Positions 30,339 through 42,800 of a DNA stretch of 64,000 bases are shown piece after piece; the stretch's first letter is position 1, and each line of letters begins with the position of its first letter. A program made the position numbers and the translations under genes. The notes beneath the pieces are model-generated. The model ran no database searches, was not told the DNA's origin, and worked only from the letters and a program-made list of their open reading frames with translations. The DNA comes from Undaria pinnatifida (taxonomy: Eukaryota; Sar; Phaeophyceae; Laminariales; Alariaceae): positions 17,805,204 through 17,869,203 of the forward strand of contig JABAKD010000010.1 of the NCBI GenBank assembly GCA_012845835.1, read 5' to 3'.

Positions 30339-33300
30339 TGTGTTTTGGTCCCAGGGATGGCAGAGGCCATCCCGGCGCCATCGTCAGGTCTCCCCCCGAG
30401 TCCCGCTGCCGTCACATGTAGTCCAAGGTCGGCCTGAACTGCCGCTTCTATTGCTTCCCGTCTTCCATGGCGGACTGTGCATCCCCTTGCTCCGCAGAGA
30501 AGCGACGCCTGCGCCCCGCTTCGTCTGCCCGCATTCACCACGCACCGCGCATGCATTGCATGTTGACGTCCACAGGACAACCCCACCACTCGGTGTCCCC
30601 GAGCAATCGTTGCTCGACAGCCCCCACAGCTCGTGCCGCTGTGGTGTCTGCAACGAAAGCGCGAAGTTGCGTTACGCTCCCTGGTGCTAACCCTCCTCCC
30701 TCTCCGTCCCCGCCTTCCCTCTCTCCACGGCCAACCCTTCCTTCGGCAGAAGCCGAGGGAACCTCGCCGCTTCCATGTCGAGGGATTCGGCCCCCGGTTC
30801 GTGGTGGCTCCTCTCCCAGTTCTCGTCGCTCGTGTTCCTCTTCCGGATCCGCGCGGTCGACCTCGTCTGCCTCTTGTGCTTCTCCCACCGTCTACTGCAC
30901 CAGTGGACATAGACGCAGTCGCTCTCGATGTTGCTGGGGTGACGCTGGGCTGTGTTGGGGGCGCGCACGAGTGTCCCGGCGCCGTCGCTTCCCTGTTTTT
31001 GGCAGTTCGGGAGTTTCCGGTGGCAACAGCTACAGCACCTCCTGGCTCCGTCAGCTCCCTCCCCCCCGGGTCACCTTCTGACGCTATTGATAGAGTTGCA
31101 CCTTCCGGTGGTATCACGCCCGCTGCTAAACGGTCGCTCTCCCGTGCCGGGCCCGTTCCTTCCGCCGTGCCCCTCACCGCCGCTGGGGTGGCACTGGGCT
31201 GACTCAGAGGGGGGGGCAAGGGTCCCGCCACCGTGACATCCCCTTGTTTGGCAATGAGGGTGTTCTCCACGGCTACATAAGCGGCGCCTCCTGGCTCCGC
31301 CTGCCCCCTTATCCTCGAGTCACCTTCAGACGCCGGGGCTGCTCCTCCCTGCTGTGTTACTCCCGCTGCTAACGAGTCACTCTCCAGCGCCGGGTTTGTT
31401 CCCTACGGTGTTACCCCCGCTGCCGTCGGGGAGGGAGGCAGCTCCTTCCCTGCCTCAAACCCGTTTTGGGACCCGACGGTCCACGCTGCCGTCGGGAACG
31501 GAGGAAGCGCCCCCCCCTCTTCTATCGCATTTCGGACCCCGAGGGTCCACCTCGTTAGACGGTCCTCCCACGTCGAGTCGAGGCCCGCCAAGAACTCTTG
31601 GACATGAGGTAGGTTGTAGATCCTTCGATTCGGGAGTCGGAGTACAGTATCCTGCGGGCGGATGCCGTGCGCCGCGAAGATCTCACGGTAGTGACCGGCT
31701 GCCGCTCTCCATTCCCTCAGTCGGGGAAAGTCAAGGTAGGTGCCTTGGGGCAGGCCAAAAGCATCGCCGAACAGGGAGCACAACAGGAACGAGGAGGTTG
31801 GGCTACTCCCATGGGTCCTCACCATCCCCTCAAAAGTATCGTGGGAACCAGTCGTGACGTAACTAGCTGGGTCCAACCGGGAGCCGTCCTCCTCCAAGAG
31901 TTCGGCGAACTGCAGGGCTCCCGCTACTGCCGGCCACCTTGCCCCCGGGCGTGGCCTTGGAAGGTCCTCAGCCAGCTCAGCTGGATGAAGAGGCCGATTT
32001 CTTGCCGGCCATTCCGCGAGCGACACGCAACGCATGGTTGTGGGTCTGCATGTCCACTCGCGAGGCGTTCCGCACGGTCTACCATGCAGCGGGCATGTAC
32101 TTGCTCCCCGTGGGGACACGGAATGAGTGCCCATAAAGAGTCCACCGCCGAATCCCCGGTAGGCTCCTCTAGTGCCCGCCCGCAGTAGGCGCAGCGAAAT
32201 GCACCCCTGCTTCCCGCAGCATGACGCCTCTCTGCTGCACTCCTAGCAGCGCCTCCTTGTTCAGTTGGTTCCGTGTATAAAGGGTTGTTCTCCAGCGTCC
32301 GGTCGGTTCTCTCCGGTGTCACTGCCATCGCTGTCGAGAAGGAAGGAAGCGCATCACCCGCTTCCAACGCGCTTCGGACCCCGAAGGTCCACCTCGTTAG
32401 TCGCTCTTCGCATTCGGCGTCGAGACCTACTAGATATTGTTGGACGTGAGGTGCGATGTAGATTCTTTGATTTTGGAGTCGGAGAAAGATATCCTGCGGT
32501 TGAATGGCGCACGCAGCGAACAGCGTACCGTATCGGCCTGCCGCCGTTTTCCATTCCCTCGGTCGGGGAAAATCGAGGCATGGCCCTTGAGGCAGGTCCA
32601 GCGCATCGCAAAATAGGGAGCATAGCAAGAACGAGGAGGTTGAGCTCCTTCCGTGTGCATGTAACATGAGCTCAAACGTACCGTAAATGCCAGTCGTCAT
32701 GTAGCTGGCTGACTCCAGTCCGGAGATGTGCCGCCGAACGCGGGTGGCGAACTGCAGGGCACCTCTCACCGCCCTCCACCTTCCCTCATGTCCGTCCATG
32801 GATATCCTTCTAGCCAGCTCCGCCGGGTGGGGAGGTCGGCTTCCTCCCGGCCACGCCGAGCGACACGCGATGCAGGTCCTAGGATCTGCATGTCCTCTCG
32901 CGAGGTTTTCCGCGCGGTCCAGCATGCAGCGGGTGTGGACAAAGACTCCATGGGCGCACGGAACTGGTACTCGAGCGTCTTCTCCCCCCGACTCCCCATT
33001 AGAGTTATCGAGAGGCCAAACGCAGTACGTGCACCAAAATTCCTCTGACTTCTACAATCCCCTTTCAACGTCTTGACCACCTTCACCCTGACTCGCGGCC
33101 TCCTCTACACCCGAGGCCAGTGATCGCCAAAATATCTCTAACTGTTGTTGTTGGTGAGCGCCATCCGGGGTAGTGCGATCGTATCTCATATGGATTCTGG
33201 GCACTATTGCCGTGAGTCGGAACGTTCTCCGACGCGACACTCCTGTCCCGTCTCGGATAGCTACCCCATATTAGTCGTCCCCCCTGCGATCTGCTCCTGC

Positions 33301-33898
33301 TGCGCGTTCTACGGCACACCTCCTGTGGACGAGCCAGCCACCAAAAGCGAACCTCTGGTCATCCTCCAAGTGCCTGCCATAGATCCCACACGACGCTCGC
33401 ACTTGTTACTGGGGGATCGTGCCCCGCTATTCTCCGTGGTGGTCCTTCTCATCTCGCTCTGTGAGATTCCGCGATAAGCCCACCATTTCCGGGGTAATGT
33501 GCGCTCTTCTCCGGAGGCTCTGTTCAGCTGCAGCAGTCACCCTGGCTCTGATCTCGTGTCCTTCCGTCGTGTTCACAGACCTGCCAAGAGCCCGAATCTG
33601 TTGGAGGAGGGGGTGTAAATCGAACTCTATCGATTTCTTGATGCTCCTCGTGCAGAGCCGGGTTCGGGCAAGTGACTAGGTGTACCCCTCCGAAAGTCCT
33701 AGCTCGAGGGGTTGCCTCCTCGCAGAAGCCTAAAGCACAACGGCCGTGTACGTCGCACGAGCAGGACACTTGTTCGCCATTAGTCTCCTCAACCAGACCA
33801 TGGCAAACGCTGCATATCCCTCGCCGCCTCCTGCCTTCTCTTGTGGCCCTTGTTGTCGACGACTCCATCCGCGCCATCGTTGGCCGGTGAGGCGACAC
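30146..33898 (-). pseudogene. LINE N-terminal RING-like fingers with a duplicated module
   Basis: Finger 1 (about 33830-33650) has CSVC, SCSC, VHGRC and a later TCPNP. Finger 2 (about 32190-31990) has CAYC, PCPHG, VHARC and CVAC, a C3HC4-like spacing. The module of about 150 residues contains SSFLLCSLF, LPQG, CLDFPR and LTRWTFGVR. It occurs twice, at about 32800-32350 and about 31930-31480, spaced roughly 0.85 kb. A third Cys/His cluster (SCGRQHAMHARC) lies near 30500. Frameshifts separate the parts. The module is not one I recognise. Confidence 0.6.
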
Positions 33899-34867
33899 TC
33901 CGCAAAATAGCCCAGTGAAAAGCTGTCTCCCCTTTCCCCCGTCCGATAATCGCGCGCTGATGGTAGCAGCTAAACGGGTGCGCGCCCTCGTCCTGGAGGA
34001 GATGAGGCCCTCCGCAGGTGTACTGTTCGTGGCCCGTCGCCCTTCACCTGCGGCCGTTCCCGGAGATGTGGACGATCCTAGTCGGGGCGTTGCCCCGTCG
34101 GAACCTCTTTCCGGTGCGTTACCACTGTTGGGTTGGCGGTCACCTCTTCCCGCCCCTGCCCTACGTCTCTCCCTAAGGGACGGATTATCCTCTCGAGGTG
34201 TACTCCCTTGAACAGAGTCAACTTCAATCTGATCGATGCTTTCTTGACGTCGCCCCCCACATGTTTCTCTGTCGGCGGGGGTTGGGGGGGGGTGTTCTTG
34301 AGACCCGGGAACCCGCTGTCGCGCCCGGTGGTAGCGTGGGAGAAGACCCAGACCTTATTCCGCCATGAGCTCCGCCACCGCCGAGTGTCGTCCGATACTC
34401 CTGCTGACTGCCAGGAGTTGTTTGGCCCCGCAAGGGTCCCATTCGGACAAGGCTTCCGCCGGTAAGACGAGCGTCTTGAGGCGTCGCTTTGGAGTGCCGG
34501 AAGGTCGGTGCTGCGCCTAATGGCCGAAGGTGGGGAGGCATTGCCTCACTCTGATTGCCACCGCCTGCGATGGTCGCGTGGTATCCCTGCTGACTGCGCG
34601 TAGGCATAGACTCCCCTGCCCCCCCCCTCCGAAAGGAAGTACTTATTATTGCGCATCGAGCATCTTGGTACCTGTGACTTGAGTCCCGAGAGCCCGGTGT
34701 CGCGCCCGGTGGTATGGGGTGAGAATTGCTTGCTCTCATTGGGAGGGCTACCGTAGAACGACTCTTTTTTTAAAGATAACAACCGTAGCCACTGAGCTAT
34801 GCAGTCTGCGCTGACTGCATAGCTATCTCAGCGGTCATGGTGTATCTATTAATTACTACCAGGTACC

Positions 34868-34945
34868 ATTTTTTCCCCTCCGACAATGTAGCGTAGACGC
34901 CGTTCCGACGTAAATCGAATATCCTTCCATAAAGAAGCAGTAACT
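34868..34945 (+). repeat. Right copy of direct repeat bracketing the LINE
   Basis: It is the partner of 26944-27019: CCTCCGACAATGTAGCGTAG, GCCGTTCCGACGTAAATC and ATATCCTTCCATAAAGAAGC. It directly follows a TACCAGGTA site at 34857-34865. Confidence 0.8.
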
Positions 34946-35116
34946 GTAGCACAATTTTCCTTTTGGAGAGCTTCTCACTTTTGACCAGCTCCAAGCCCCC
35001 CACCCGATTTTTGTTCGATCAAAACATGCATGCTACGGTAGAGAAGCACCAGATGAATGCTGCGGTAGAGGCAGCACTTACTAATCGTCTGAAATGATTT
35101 CTGGAGATGATGACAC

Positions 35117-35320
35117 GGGGTTTCTTGACCCCAAATCGTCGAAAACAGCTCTTTTTTTTTTTGCACACGATTCTCGTCGTTTACCTAGGCCATGGGAGTT
35201 TTTCATCCGAGGTACAAGAGCAGTTTTTATTTTTCCGTCTAAATTACAGTTTTTTGGAATATAGATATAAGCTCCCGAAATGAGGAATCTCACAAAAAAG
35301 AAAGTGGTGCACCTCGATCG
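35117..35320 (+). repeat. CCCAAAATCGTCGG repeat, copy without the 9-mer
   Basis: ACCCCAAATCGTCGAAAACA, GATTCTCGTCGTTTACCTAG-GCCATGGGAGTTTTTCATCC and a later CTCCCGAAATGAGGAA match the other copies (13715, 35638 and 63505). Confidence 0.65.
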
Positions 35321-35637
35321 TAGCACGTGTCAACCGTTGCATTTTTTCCCCCGAGGCTCATAACCACGTGTGTGGAGCTACAACATACACCTCACGCGGA
35401 CAGAACACGCCAGGCGAAGTGTTTTGCGCAGCCTGGCCTACTACTAATCCACTGCTTGCCGGTTCTTATCGCAAACACAGTTTAATGCTAACTCACCGCG
35501 AAAGCGTGAGACCGCAAAGGAACAAGGGGTCGCTCGCGTCACTCGCCCGAGTGAAGCCCCGAGAGCCGAGACGCGTGCCACGATAGAGGAAGAGCACTTT
35601 TTTGCCGGAAATGGTTTATGGATGACGGGAGCTCCTT

Positions 35638-35825
35638 ATCCCAAAATCGTCGGAAATATATACCAGGTACTGTGTAGGCCATTTGTTTTTCATGATTCTC
35701 GCCGTGTACCCAGGCCGTGGGGTTTTTCATCCGGTACCATATGTAGCAGTGTTGTTTTCCCCCGTAGAATCAGTCTTTTGGGAGATGTCTTTAAGCTCCC
35801 AAATTGAGAAACGTCAGACTGATTC
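35638..35825 (+). repeat. CCCAAAATCGTCGG repeat, copy with TACCAGGTA inserted
   Basis: It reads CCCAAAATCGTCGGAAATAT-ATACCAGGTACTGTG-TAGGCCATTTG, where the copy at 13715 reads GTCGG, an A-rich run and TAGGCC. The remaining blocks (GATTCTCGCCGTGTACCCAG and TTTTTCATCCGGTACCATA) agree. Confidence 0.65.
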
Positions 35826-36419
35826 TACGATAGCCCCCCCCCCAAACCAGCAATTTTCATCAACGAAGGTTTCAGGGACTTTTCGCATGAGGAAGAATGG
35901 TATATATGAAAGCGTAACCTTCACATTACACATATTTTTTTGTTTGCAAAGGAAGGGCTATCTTATCGAAGTCGACGACGACCGTCGGGAAGGCAAGGGT
36001 CTCCGTATTTCAGGAGTTACGACCGGGAGCTGGTTTCAAAACCGGTGGTTTCGTCTAAGAAATGTTGGGGGGACTACCGCAGAGCGACACCTCAGAAGAA
36101 AAGAAACGGTGGTGCACACGTCTATCGTAGCATGCTACGGTCTAGCGGTGTTGAGGCTCATCATGCAACCACTGGAGGATCTCTGTACCTCCCCCAAAAA
36201 TGTTTTGTTGGGGAAAAAAAATAAATCTGGTGGGTTTCCGATGAACAGCAGCAGTCCCATACGCCTATTCTATATACCTATTAATAGGTATACAACGAAA
36301 AATTTCGCGAAGAAAAAAAGAAAAATTGACTTGAAATATTTCTCGACGATTTTGGGTTAAGGAGCTATGCAACGAAACATTTCGCGAAAGACCAATCAAT
36401 GCTGCGATAGGGGGTGTCC

Positions 36420-36490
36420 CCTTTTTTAGGGCCTTCGTTTTTCATTGGCTCGGGGTCACTCGCGCGAGTGACCCCCCTGTTCCATCATGC
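36420..36490 (+). repeat. GTCACTCGCGCGAGTGAC palindrome repeat
   Basis: GGGGTCACTCGCGCGAGTGA-CCCC is a 24-bp perfect palindrome followed by CCTGTTCCAT. Weaker copies with the same lead-in and CCTGTTCC tail lie at about 11280-11360 and 26395-26485. Related GAGTCACTCG words lie at 11468, 35535 and 36617. Confidence 0.7.
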
Positions 36491-37879
36491 GGTCATAGAT
36501 GGGCTTTCGTAACTGATATAATTTTTTTCGTATGTGAATACCCCAATGGGATGGTTAGTTACACCCTCTGTGCTAAAACGAATCGCATAACTTGTCTTTG
36601 CCAAGTGAGCTACAGAGTCACTCGTGCTGTTAGTGGTGGCTCAGACCGGGTAGCGAAAATTTGGCGGTACTCACCCCCTAACTTAGCCTTTTGATCGAAA
36701 AAAAACAAAAAAAATTCCCGACGATTTTGCCCAGGTTAAGGAGCGCCCCGTCATTCAGAAAACGTTTACGCCAAAAAACGGTATACCGTTTAGTTCCTCT
36801 ATCGTAGCGCGCGCGTCCAAAACCTGATACGAGTACAAAATCCGATGACCAAAAAAATTCATGGCCCCTCGAGGTACACAAAATGTTCAGCTTGAAAAAC
36901 AAGAATTGATGGTCATTCACACTCCCCTGATTTAAGGAGCCCGGTAACACCCCGGAAATATCTTAGCGAGAAAGGTGCTACTTCTGTAGTATCTCTTTAA
37001 TCGTATCATAGCATGCGTCACATGAGCGTTCACCATGCTTTTTAGGGAACAGCTTTGCTCAGGGTTCACACCGTGCACGATAAGATGAGCCCCCCATCCA
37101 CATTTTAACCATTAAGTGCACCTGTCGTATGTGAGGCGATACTGTTCGTGAACTCTTCTATTACCTCCAAGCAGACCACTCATCATACGTACACATATAC
37201 ATACAATGTCGGCCGAGCGGCGGGGGAAGCTGCTACGTACGGGAGAGTAAAAAAGAGCCATACCCAATCAAAACTCGTACGCACTTTCTGCTGCTGCGTT
37301 TCACGCCTCGTTTGTAGTCCGGCGGTTACCGTACGTTCCGCACGCCGCTCGAGCGCACGCTCTGGAAGCGGCAACAGCCATAGCGGCCTCGAGCGACAGG
37401 GCGTACGGCACACCGTTACGGCGGAACTACAGCCATACATCATCGCGCACAGCAGCACTAAATCACGAGAAAAAAAAACAGAGTTTACCGCAAACCTGTC
37501 GCAGCACGTCCAAACCGGCAGACTTGATACAGTTCTGAAGATGTGTTCCGTGCCAAAACCCGTTGCCAAAAACCCTAACCGTGTGACGCGGACGCACCAG
37601 CTCGCCCGCGTCATCACCTCCCTTTATCTTCAGCCTCCAAATCCAATTGAACTACACATAAAGTCGTTGGGGTTGGAAAGACGCCACGACAGAGGTGCAC
37701 CATTTCATTTTATGGAGAGCTGCTCACCCGAGAGCCATCCAGCCCCCCCCCGAAAAAAAAAACGATTTTGAGCAAACTGGTCCAGAAGCGCAATCCAATT
37801 AACAAAACCCGTGGCCCAGGCAAACAAAACAACTACTTCATATAGCGAAAACGAGAAAGACGGTCCCGAAGATTTAACC

Positions 37880-38402
37880 CTTTTAGCAACCTTTTGAGCA
37901 CCGCGCTCCCGACATGGGGAAAAAACACTTGGTGTTAGACTAGGAAAATGTCAGGAGTTGGAAAAGGGGTTATACAACCCCTATAGACCCCCACAGCCCC
38001 TCCCTATACTATTTCCAAGTAATTTGTCCTCCAAAACGGGTTTCCAGCTGTTAAGGCCCTTTTTAGCACCGCACTCCCGACATGGGAACGAACACTTGGG
38101 GTTACACTAGGAAAATTTCAGGCGTTGGAAAAGAGGTTATACAAATAACCCCTCTAGACCCCCACAACCCCTCCCTATACTAGTTCCAAGTAATTTGTCC
38201 CCCGAAACGGGTTTCCAGTTGTGAAGGCCCTTTTTAGCACCGCACTCCCGACATGAAAAAAAAACACTTAGTGTTAGACTAGGAAAATTTCAGGAGTTGG
38301 AAAAGGGGTTATGCAACCCCTTTAGACCCCCACAGCCCCTCCCTATACTAATTCCAGGTAATTTGTCCCAAAAAAACGGGTTTCCAGTTGTGAAGGCGTT
38401 GA
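37880..38402 (+). repeat. Tandem triple of a ~170-bp unit containing the TTAA MITE
   Basis: Each unit has TTTTAGCACCGC-CTCCCGACATG, AACACTT-GTGTTAGACTAGG, TTTCAGGAGTTGGAAAAGGG-GTTAT, and then a MITE (CCCTATAGACCCCCACAGCC ... GGGTTTCCAGTTGT). The MITE cores are at about 37970-38054, 38140-38228 and 38308-38401. The MITE was therefore amplified as part of a longer unit. Confidence 0.85.
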
Positions 38403-39817
38403 GGAGCCTCGTCGTTCTGAACACGTTTTGGCCAGAAAGTTCTACTTCTATCGTAGCACGAGTCGCTAACCCCAAGCCCGCGTTACCTGTCCGTTTACTT
38501 GCCCGGTGGCTATTCATTAGTGTTTACCTGGTACTTTTCAGGAGCTTTTTTTCTTTCACGTTTCGTTTTCAAGACTTTTTTTCTTTTTGCCTCTTCATCC
38601 TTGCCCGGCGGCTACTATACGAGTAGCTTTTCTTCCTTTTAGAGCGTTCCGTGATAATTTTCCTTCTTCAGCTTCGCGCTAGCTTCGAGAGCTCGCTTCA
38701 GTTCCGGCGCTCACACATCTTCGCCCACGTATATAGACGTATATTTTCCCACCCTAGTCCAACCTGAAAAACAAATAAACGCCGTTCCCACATGCACGTG
38801 GAAGACCACCTAACCAGGCAAAGAGACACACTCTACTCAACGCATATCATTACATAAATATCAACTACCTGGTACCGTATATCTCCCTTACCACACGCCG
38901 CACGTAAAAAAAAAGAAAAAGAAAGCAAGCATCATACTTGATCATACCACTAACCCCCTCCCTACCATACAACACTTATCATACCACTGAAACCCCTAAA
39001 GTAAACACTGATGTACACGGACACGACGTTCCAACAGCAAAGCCTGCCCGTCTCCAAACCACGAGCATTCCCCGCCAACTCTTCGGCATTACATTCACAA
39101 CACCATCTGCCGTGCGCCAAAGGGTCTCCCTGCCCTAAAAGCCTGCCCGCACAAACCCTCCCATCCGTTTGCATCCTACCCGTTGGGACTCTCGCCGTTT
39201 CTCTCGCCTTTGTCCAGACATTCACCACGATCACCTCCTCATCTCTTTTTACTGCAATCGATACCTTCGAGCCCACACATTGTGTTTTTTGGCCGTCCGC
39301 CTCGCCGCAATCTGCGACCCGAGCCGTGGTATATGGCGTACTATTGCGTCACACCACCCACCGCTCGCCGTAGGCCTGAACGTCACGTACTTTTTGACGT
39401 ATCGCACCATTACCGCATACTACCCATTGCTTCCTGTGGCCCACATTATTCTCATGTACTCAAGGTTGACACCGGGACGCATTTAAGCGAAAACGCGCTT
39501 GTTCTCTGAAGGCAAGGGTGGTGGGTGGTGCCAACCTCCGCCTCTCGGGCCAAGCGAGTGACCATGCGTGTTTGCGACTGTCCGTGCTGTGTACTTACGG
39601 TCGCAATTCAAGCAAAAAAAAATCCGCATCTCAAGTAAAACAAAATCCGCATCGCAAGCCAAGCAGTGACCGCGCCGCAACTTCGTTCTTCGAAGGGGTG
39701 TCTAGCACCGCAGTTCGCGTCCTAAGCCTACGGAGTGACCGTGCCGGGTCTGCAGGTACTCTGGAATGACCGAAGTCCGCATCTTAAGCCAAGCGAGCAC
39801 ACGTGCTAGGTATGCAG

Positions 39818-42800
39818 TTACACTGGAACGAGACAGTTTTTGATGCCCTCGGAGATCTCGTCTTTGTCCAGTCCGAGACCGATGAACACTATCTTGCTCT
39901 CGCGGTCGCTTCCGTCCTTCGCCCATTCGTTGATGCTCGGCTCGCAGTTGATTTGCTCGTGGACACCCTGCACAATCATTTTTTATTTTTACAAAAACGG
40001 TGAAAATGCAAAAAATAATCAAACGTAAAACTCTCAAAAACACAGGTAAACATGTCAAAGACGAGGGTACAAACGTCATAACAAAGCAACAAATGACAAG
40101 AAAAACTAAAAGGTACGCGAAAAAAGTGTCCCAAGACAAGAAAAAAAAAACACACACACACACAAAGAACGTAAAAAAAAAGCGACAGGTCGACATAAAA
40201 CAATGTTTCTCGAACTCGTGAGTGCGCGTGCAGGACGTGAGCAAGCAAGGTGAGGCAATCACATACGAACACTTTGCCTTCTGCCATAACAAAATCAGAT
40301 ACCTAGATCAAAGATTGCCTTGGGCGACTGTACGGGTATCAAGCATACAACAACGCGGCAAAACGCCCATGAGGACGCACCTCAAACGCCGTTATCCAGC
40401 CGGCGCCGCAAAACAAAGTTTGCCGCCGCAGACGAAACGATGCGCAAGCGCGCATAGTAAAAAAAAACGCCAACACCCCTTCCGTTTCAACGGGCAACAA
40501 CCACGCATGTCGTTGTAAGGCGGGGCGGAAAAATACTCGTCAAAACCTGTGGTGTTGTCTGCACCTTCACTAAAGCAACGGAATAGACGAGGCCTCCTGC
40601 ATCGAAACATCCCCCCCCCCAGCGGGACAAAAACATCCCCGCGTCGAGTGCGTGCTCAGCGTGACTCCGGTCCTAAAGGCTCGTTTCGGATCAAACCGAC
40701 CAAACAGGTTCCGTCCAATCACGTTTCGAATGCCCGTTTTCGCGTACACACCCTCACGGAGGGTATTCGTTCGGAGAGCGTTCGATCGGGCGTCGGGTAC
40801 CAGAAAGGTAAACTTCCGGTCCTGGTTCTTGACAGACAGCACTCCCTTGGAGCGGAACCACTTGGCGTCGTTCTTGTTCTCAAGAGGGCTTTGAATTAAA
40901 ATACCCTTACACAGCAGAGTCCCAGCACGTCTACAGCATAAATGTGCTGGACTGGCTTTACTTCACCTGAGATTCAAGCGATTCATGTTTTCGTATTTTT
41001 CGGCTGCCCTCTTTGGGGTATGCATCCACACACACACTCGCGTACGGCATGTTCTCTAGGAGAGCATTCGCGCCGGCGCTATCGGAAATACGACGGCCCT
41101 GGCTTTTGAAAGACAGCACTCCCTTGGGCGTGGGTGACAAACATTTATTCCTCGTTAAGGATATAGTCTAGGTCAAGGATTCCCTTGGGTGCTGCCTGGG
41201 CGAACAACACAATTTGACAACGGCGATTTTGCGCTGGCGTGATCATACCTGAAAGACAAACTTCCGCTCCTGGTTTTTAAAAGCCAGCACTCCCTTGGAG
41301 CGGAACAAGTTGGCGCTGTTCGCCTGGAGAAACTTTCCCATGAAGGCGTTGAACAAGTCCACGTCGAGGCTTCCCTGAAGGGTCAGTCCAAGAGATCCCA
41401 CCTGCAACCACCCCCAACCCCAAAAAAAGCGCCATCAGAAAGACGATGCATGACCATGGCGGTGGAGTTGCATTCGAAGAAGGCATGCGCGTAACAATGG
41501 CAAACACAAGGCGCATGCGAGCAAAAACAAAATTTGAGAAGAAGGGCAGTACGGTCAAGCGGGCGGGCAGGCGGGCCGGTTTGTCAAATGCAATTGCTGA
41601 AATAGCCCCTTCGAGCGAGAGAGCGACAGGCACAACGAAAGGAGACACCCAATGCCCTGTTCCTGGTACGTACCTGGGAGTCATGCCTTGTCGCCGACAC
41701 GCGAACCGTTTCCTTCGGCTTCTTCGCGGCGGTGGGGGCCTCCCCATCTCCTTTTTCACCGTCTCGCTTGCGCTTCTCGCCGTGACCGTCGTGTTGAGCG
41801 CCTCCTTCTCCACCCTGTTGTTGTCGACAGAACGCCGAAAACCCCCACAAAAAAAAATCGGGAAATGGGACGGGTTAATCTTCGAGGCAGGAGATGAAAA
41901 CACATCGACGTAAACATTCGCCGTACATCAAAAAAGAAAAAGAAAACTGGAGAAGAGCATGCGTGTCGCTCGAGATTCTCGCTGTGACCGTGGTCACTGG
42001 CGCATCCTTCTCCAACACAGTTGTACAAACAAAAGAGTGGGTATGGGACGAATGAATACTCGAGGCGAAAAAAAAAAAAAACGTAAAAACTTTCCTTTTG
42101 CTGTACATCAAAAACGAAAAAAAAGATTAACTAAAAGGCTTAAAAAAAAGTTTGCGCATGCATGCATGCATGCATGCATGCGCGCCTTCGCGAGAGACCG
42201 CCGTGCCTCCTCCTCGATACTGTTGCCGGGAGAACGGCGAACCCCCACAGCGGGCATGGAGTGGGTTAACCTTTGAGGCACAAATTGCACTGCAGCACAT
42301 CACAACCCTGAAGACGACAAAACCACTGTCACGGAAGCCGGAGGGCGTGCCAAATAGCTTTGGGTTGCGAGATGCAATGAAGTTTAGGCGATACACCACA
42401 CGAACGAAAACACGTGGAATTGTGGCGAGCTCACCTTACATCGTTATCCATGCGCCGGAGGGGGGAAAAAAAGAACGCAAAAATAAGACAACAAAAGGGT
42501 AATGTACTTAAAATCATACACAAGTTGCAGCGAGAAACAAACTGTACCTTTTTCCTCAAACGCAGAAACTAACAAGAGAAAATGTCTGGACGACTTCGCG
42601 TTGCGCACGAAAGCAGACCTCTGGAAAACAGGACTCACGTCTCGTGCTACGATACAGGTATAAACCCCTTTAGAGCCCCCAAACCCCTCCCTATACAAAA
42701 TTCAAGTGAAGGTGCCCCCCAAAACGGGTTTCCAGTTGAAAAGGGGTTAATGGCACTTTCAAGGCCAAACTATTCCAGGTTTTCCCAACCGAGGAAGGAA

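Larger units (their letters stand above)
27132..34739 (-). mobile_element. Degenerate LINE with RING-like modules, RT and restriction-like endonuclease
   Basis: Read on the minus strand the order is: Pro/Gly-rich repeats (34739-34224), a RING-like finger (33898-33524), two copies of a finger-plus-module unit (32925-31403), a further Cys/His finger (31270-30146), reverse transcriptase (30338-28989) and a C-terminal CCHC-plus-nuclease region (28375-27132). This architecture (RT followed by a CCHC finger and an R...LLDVT nuclease) is that of site-specific early LINEs that use a restriction-like endonuclease rather than an AP endonuclease. The frame changes at about 30300, 28990, 28370 and 28250, and several in-frame stops are present, so it is not active. 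It is about 7.6 kb and flanked by diverged direct repeats. It has no TACC(A/T)GGTA motif. Confidence 0.8.
34946..39817. other. Repeat-filled intergenic stretch, tail-to-tail with the CobW-like gene
   Basis: No conserved coding sequence is seen. It holds two copies of the CCCAAAATCGTCGG repeat, a GTCACTCGCGCGAGTGAC palindrome repeat, a tandem triple of MITEs, and several TACC(A/T)GGTA sites. The last few hundred bases before 39818 should include the 3' UTR of the minus-strand gene. A 207-codon ORF at 37148-37771 has no recognisable motif. Confidence 0.45.

Noticed and set aside
37148-37771. 207-residue plus-strand ORF
   Set aside because: It shows no domain, no matching splice signals and a composition like the surrounding intergenic DNA.
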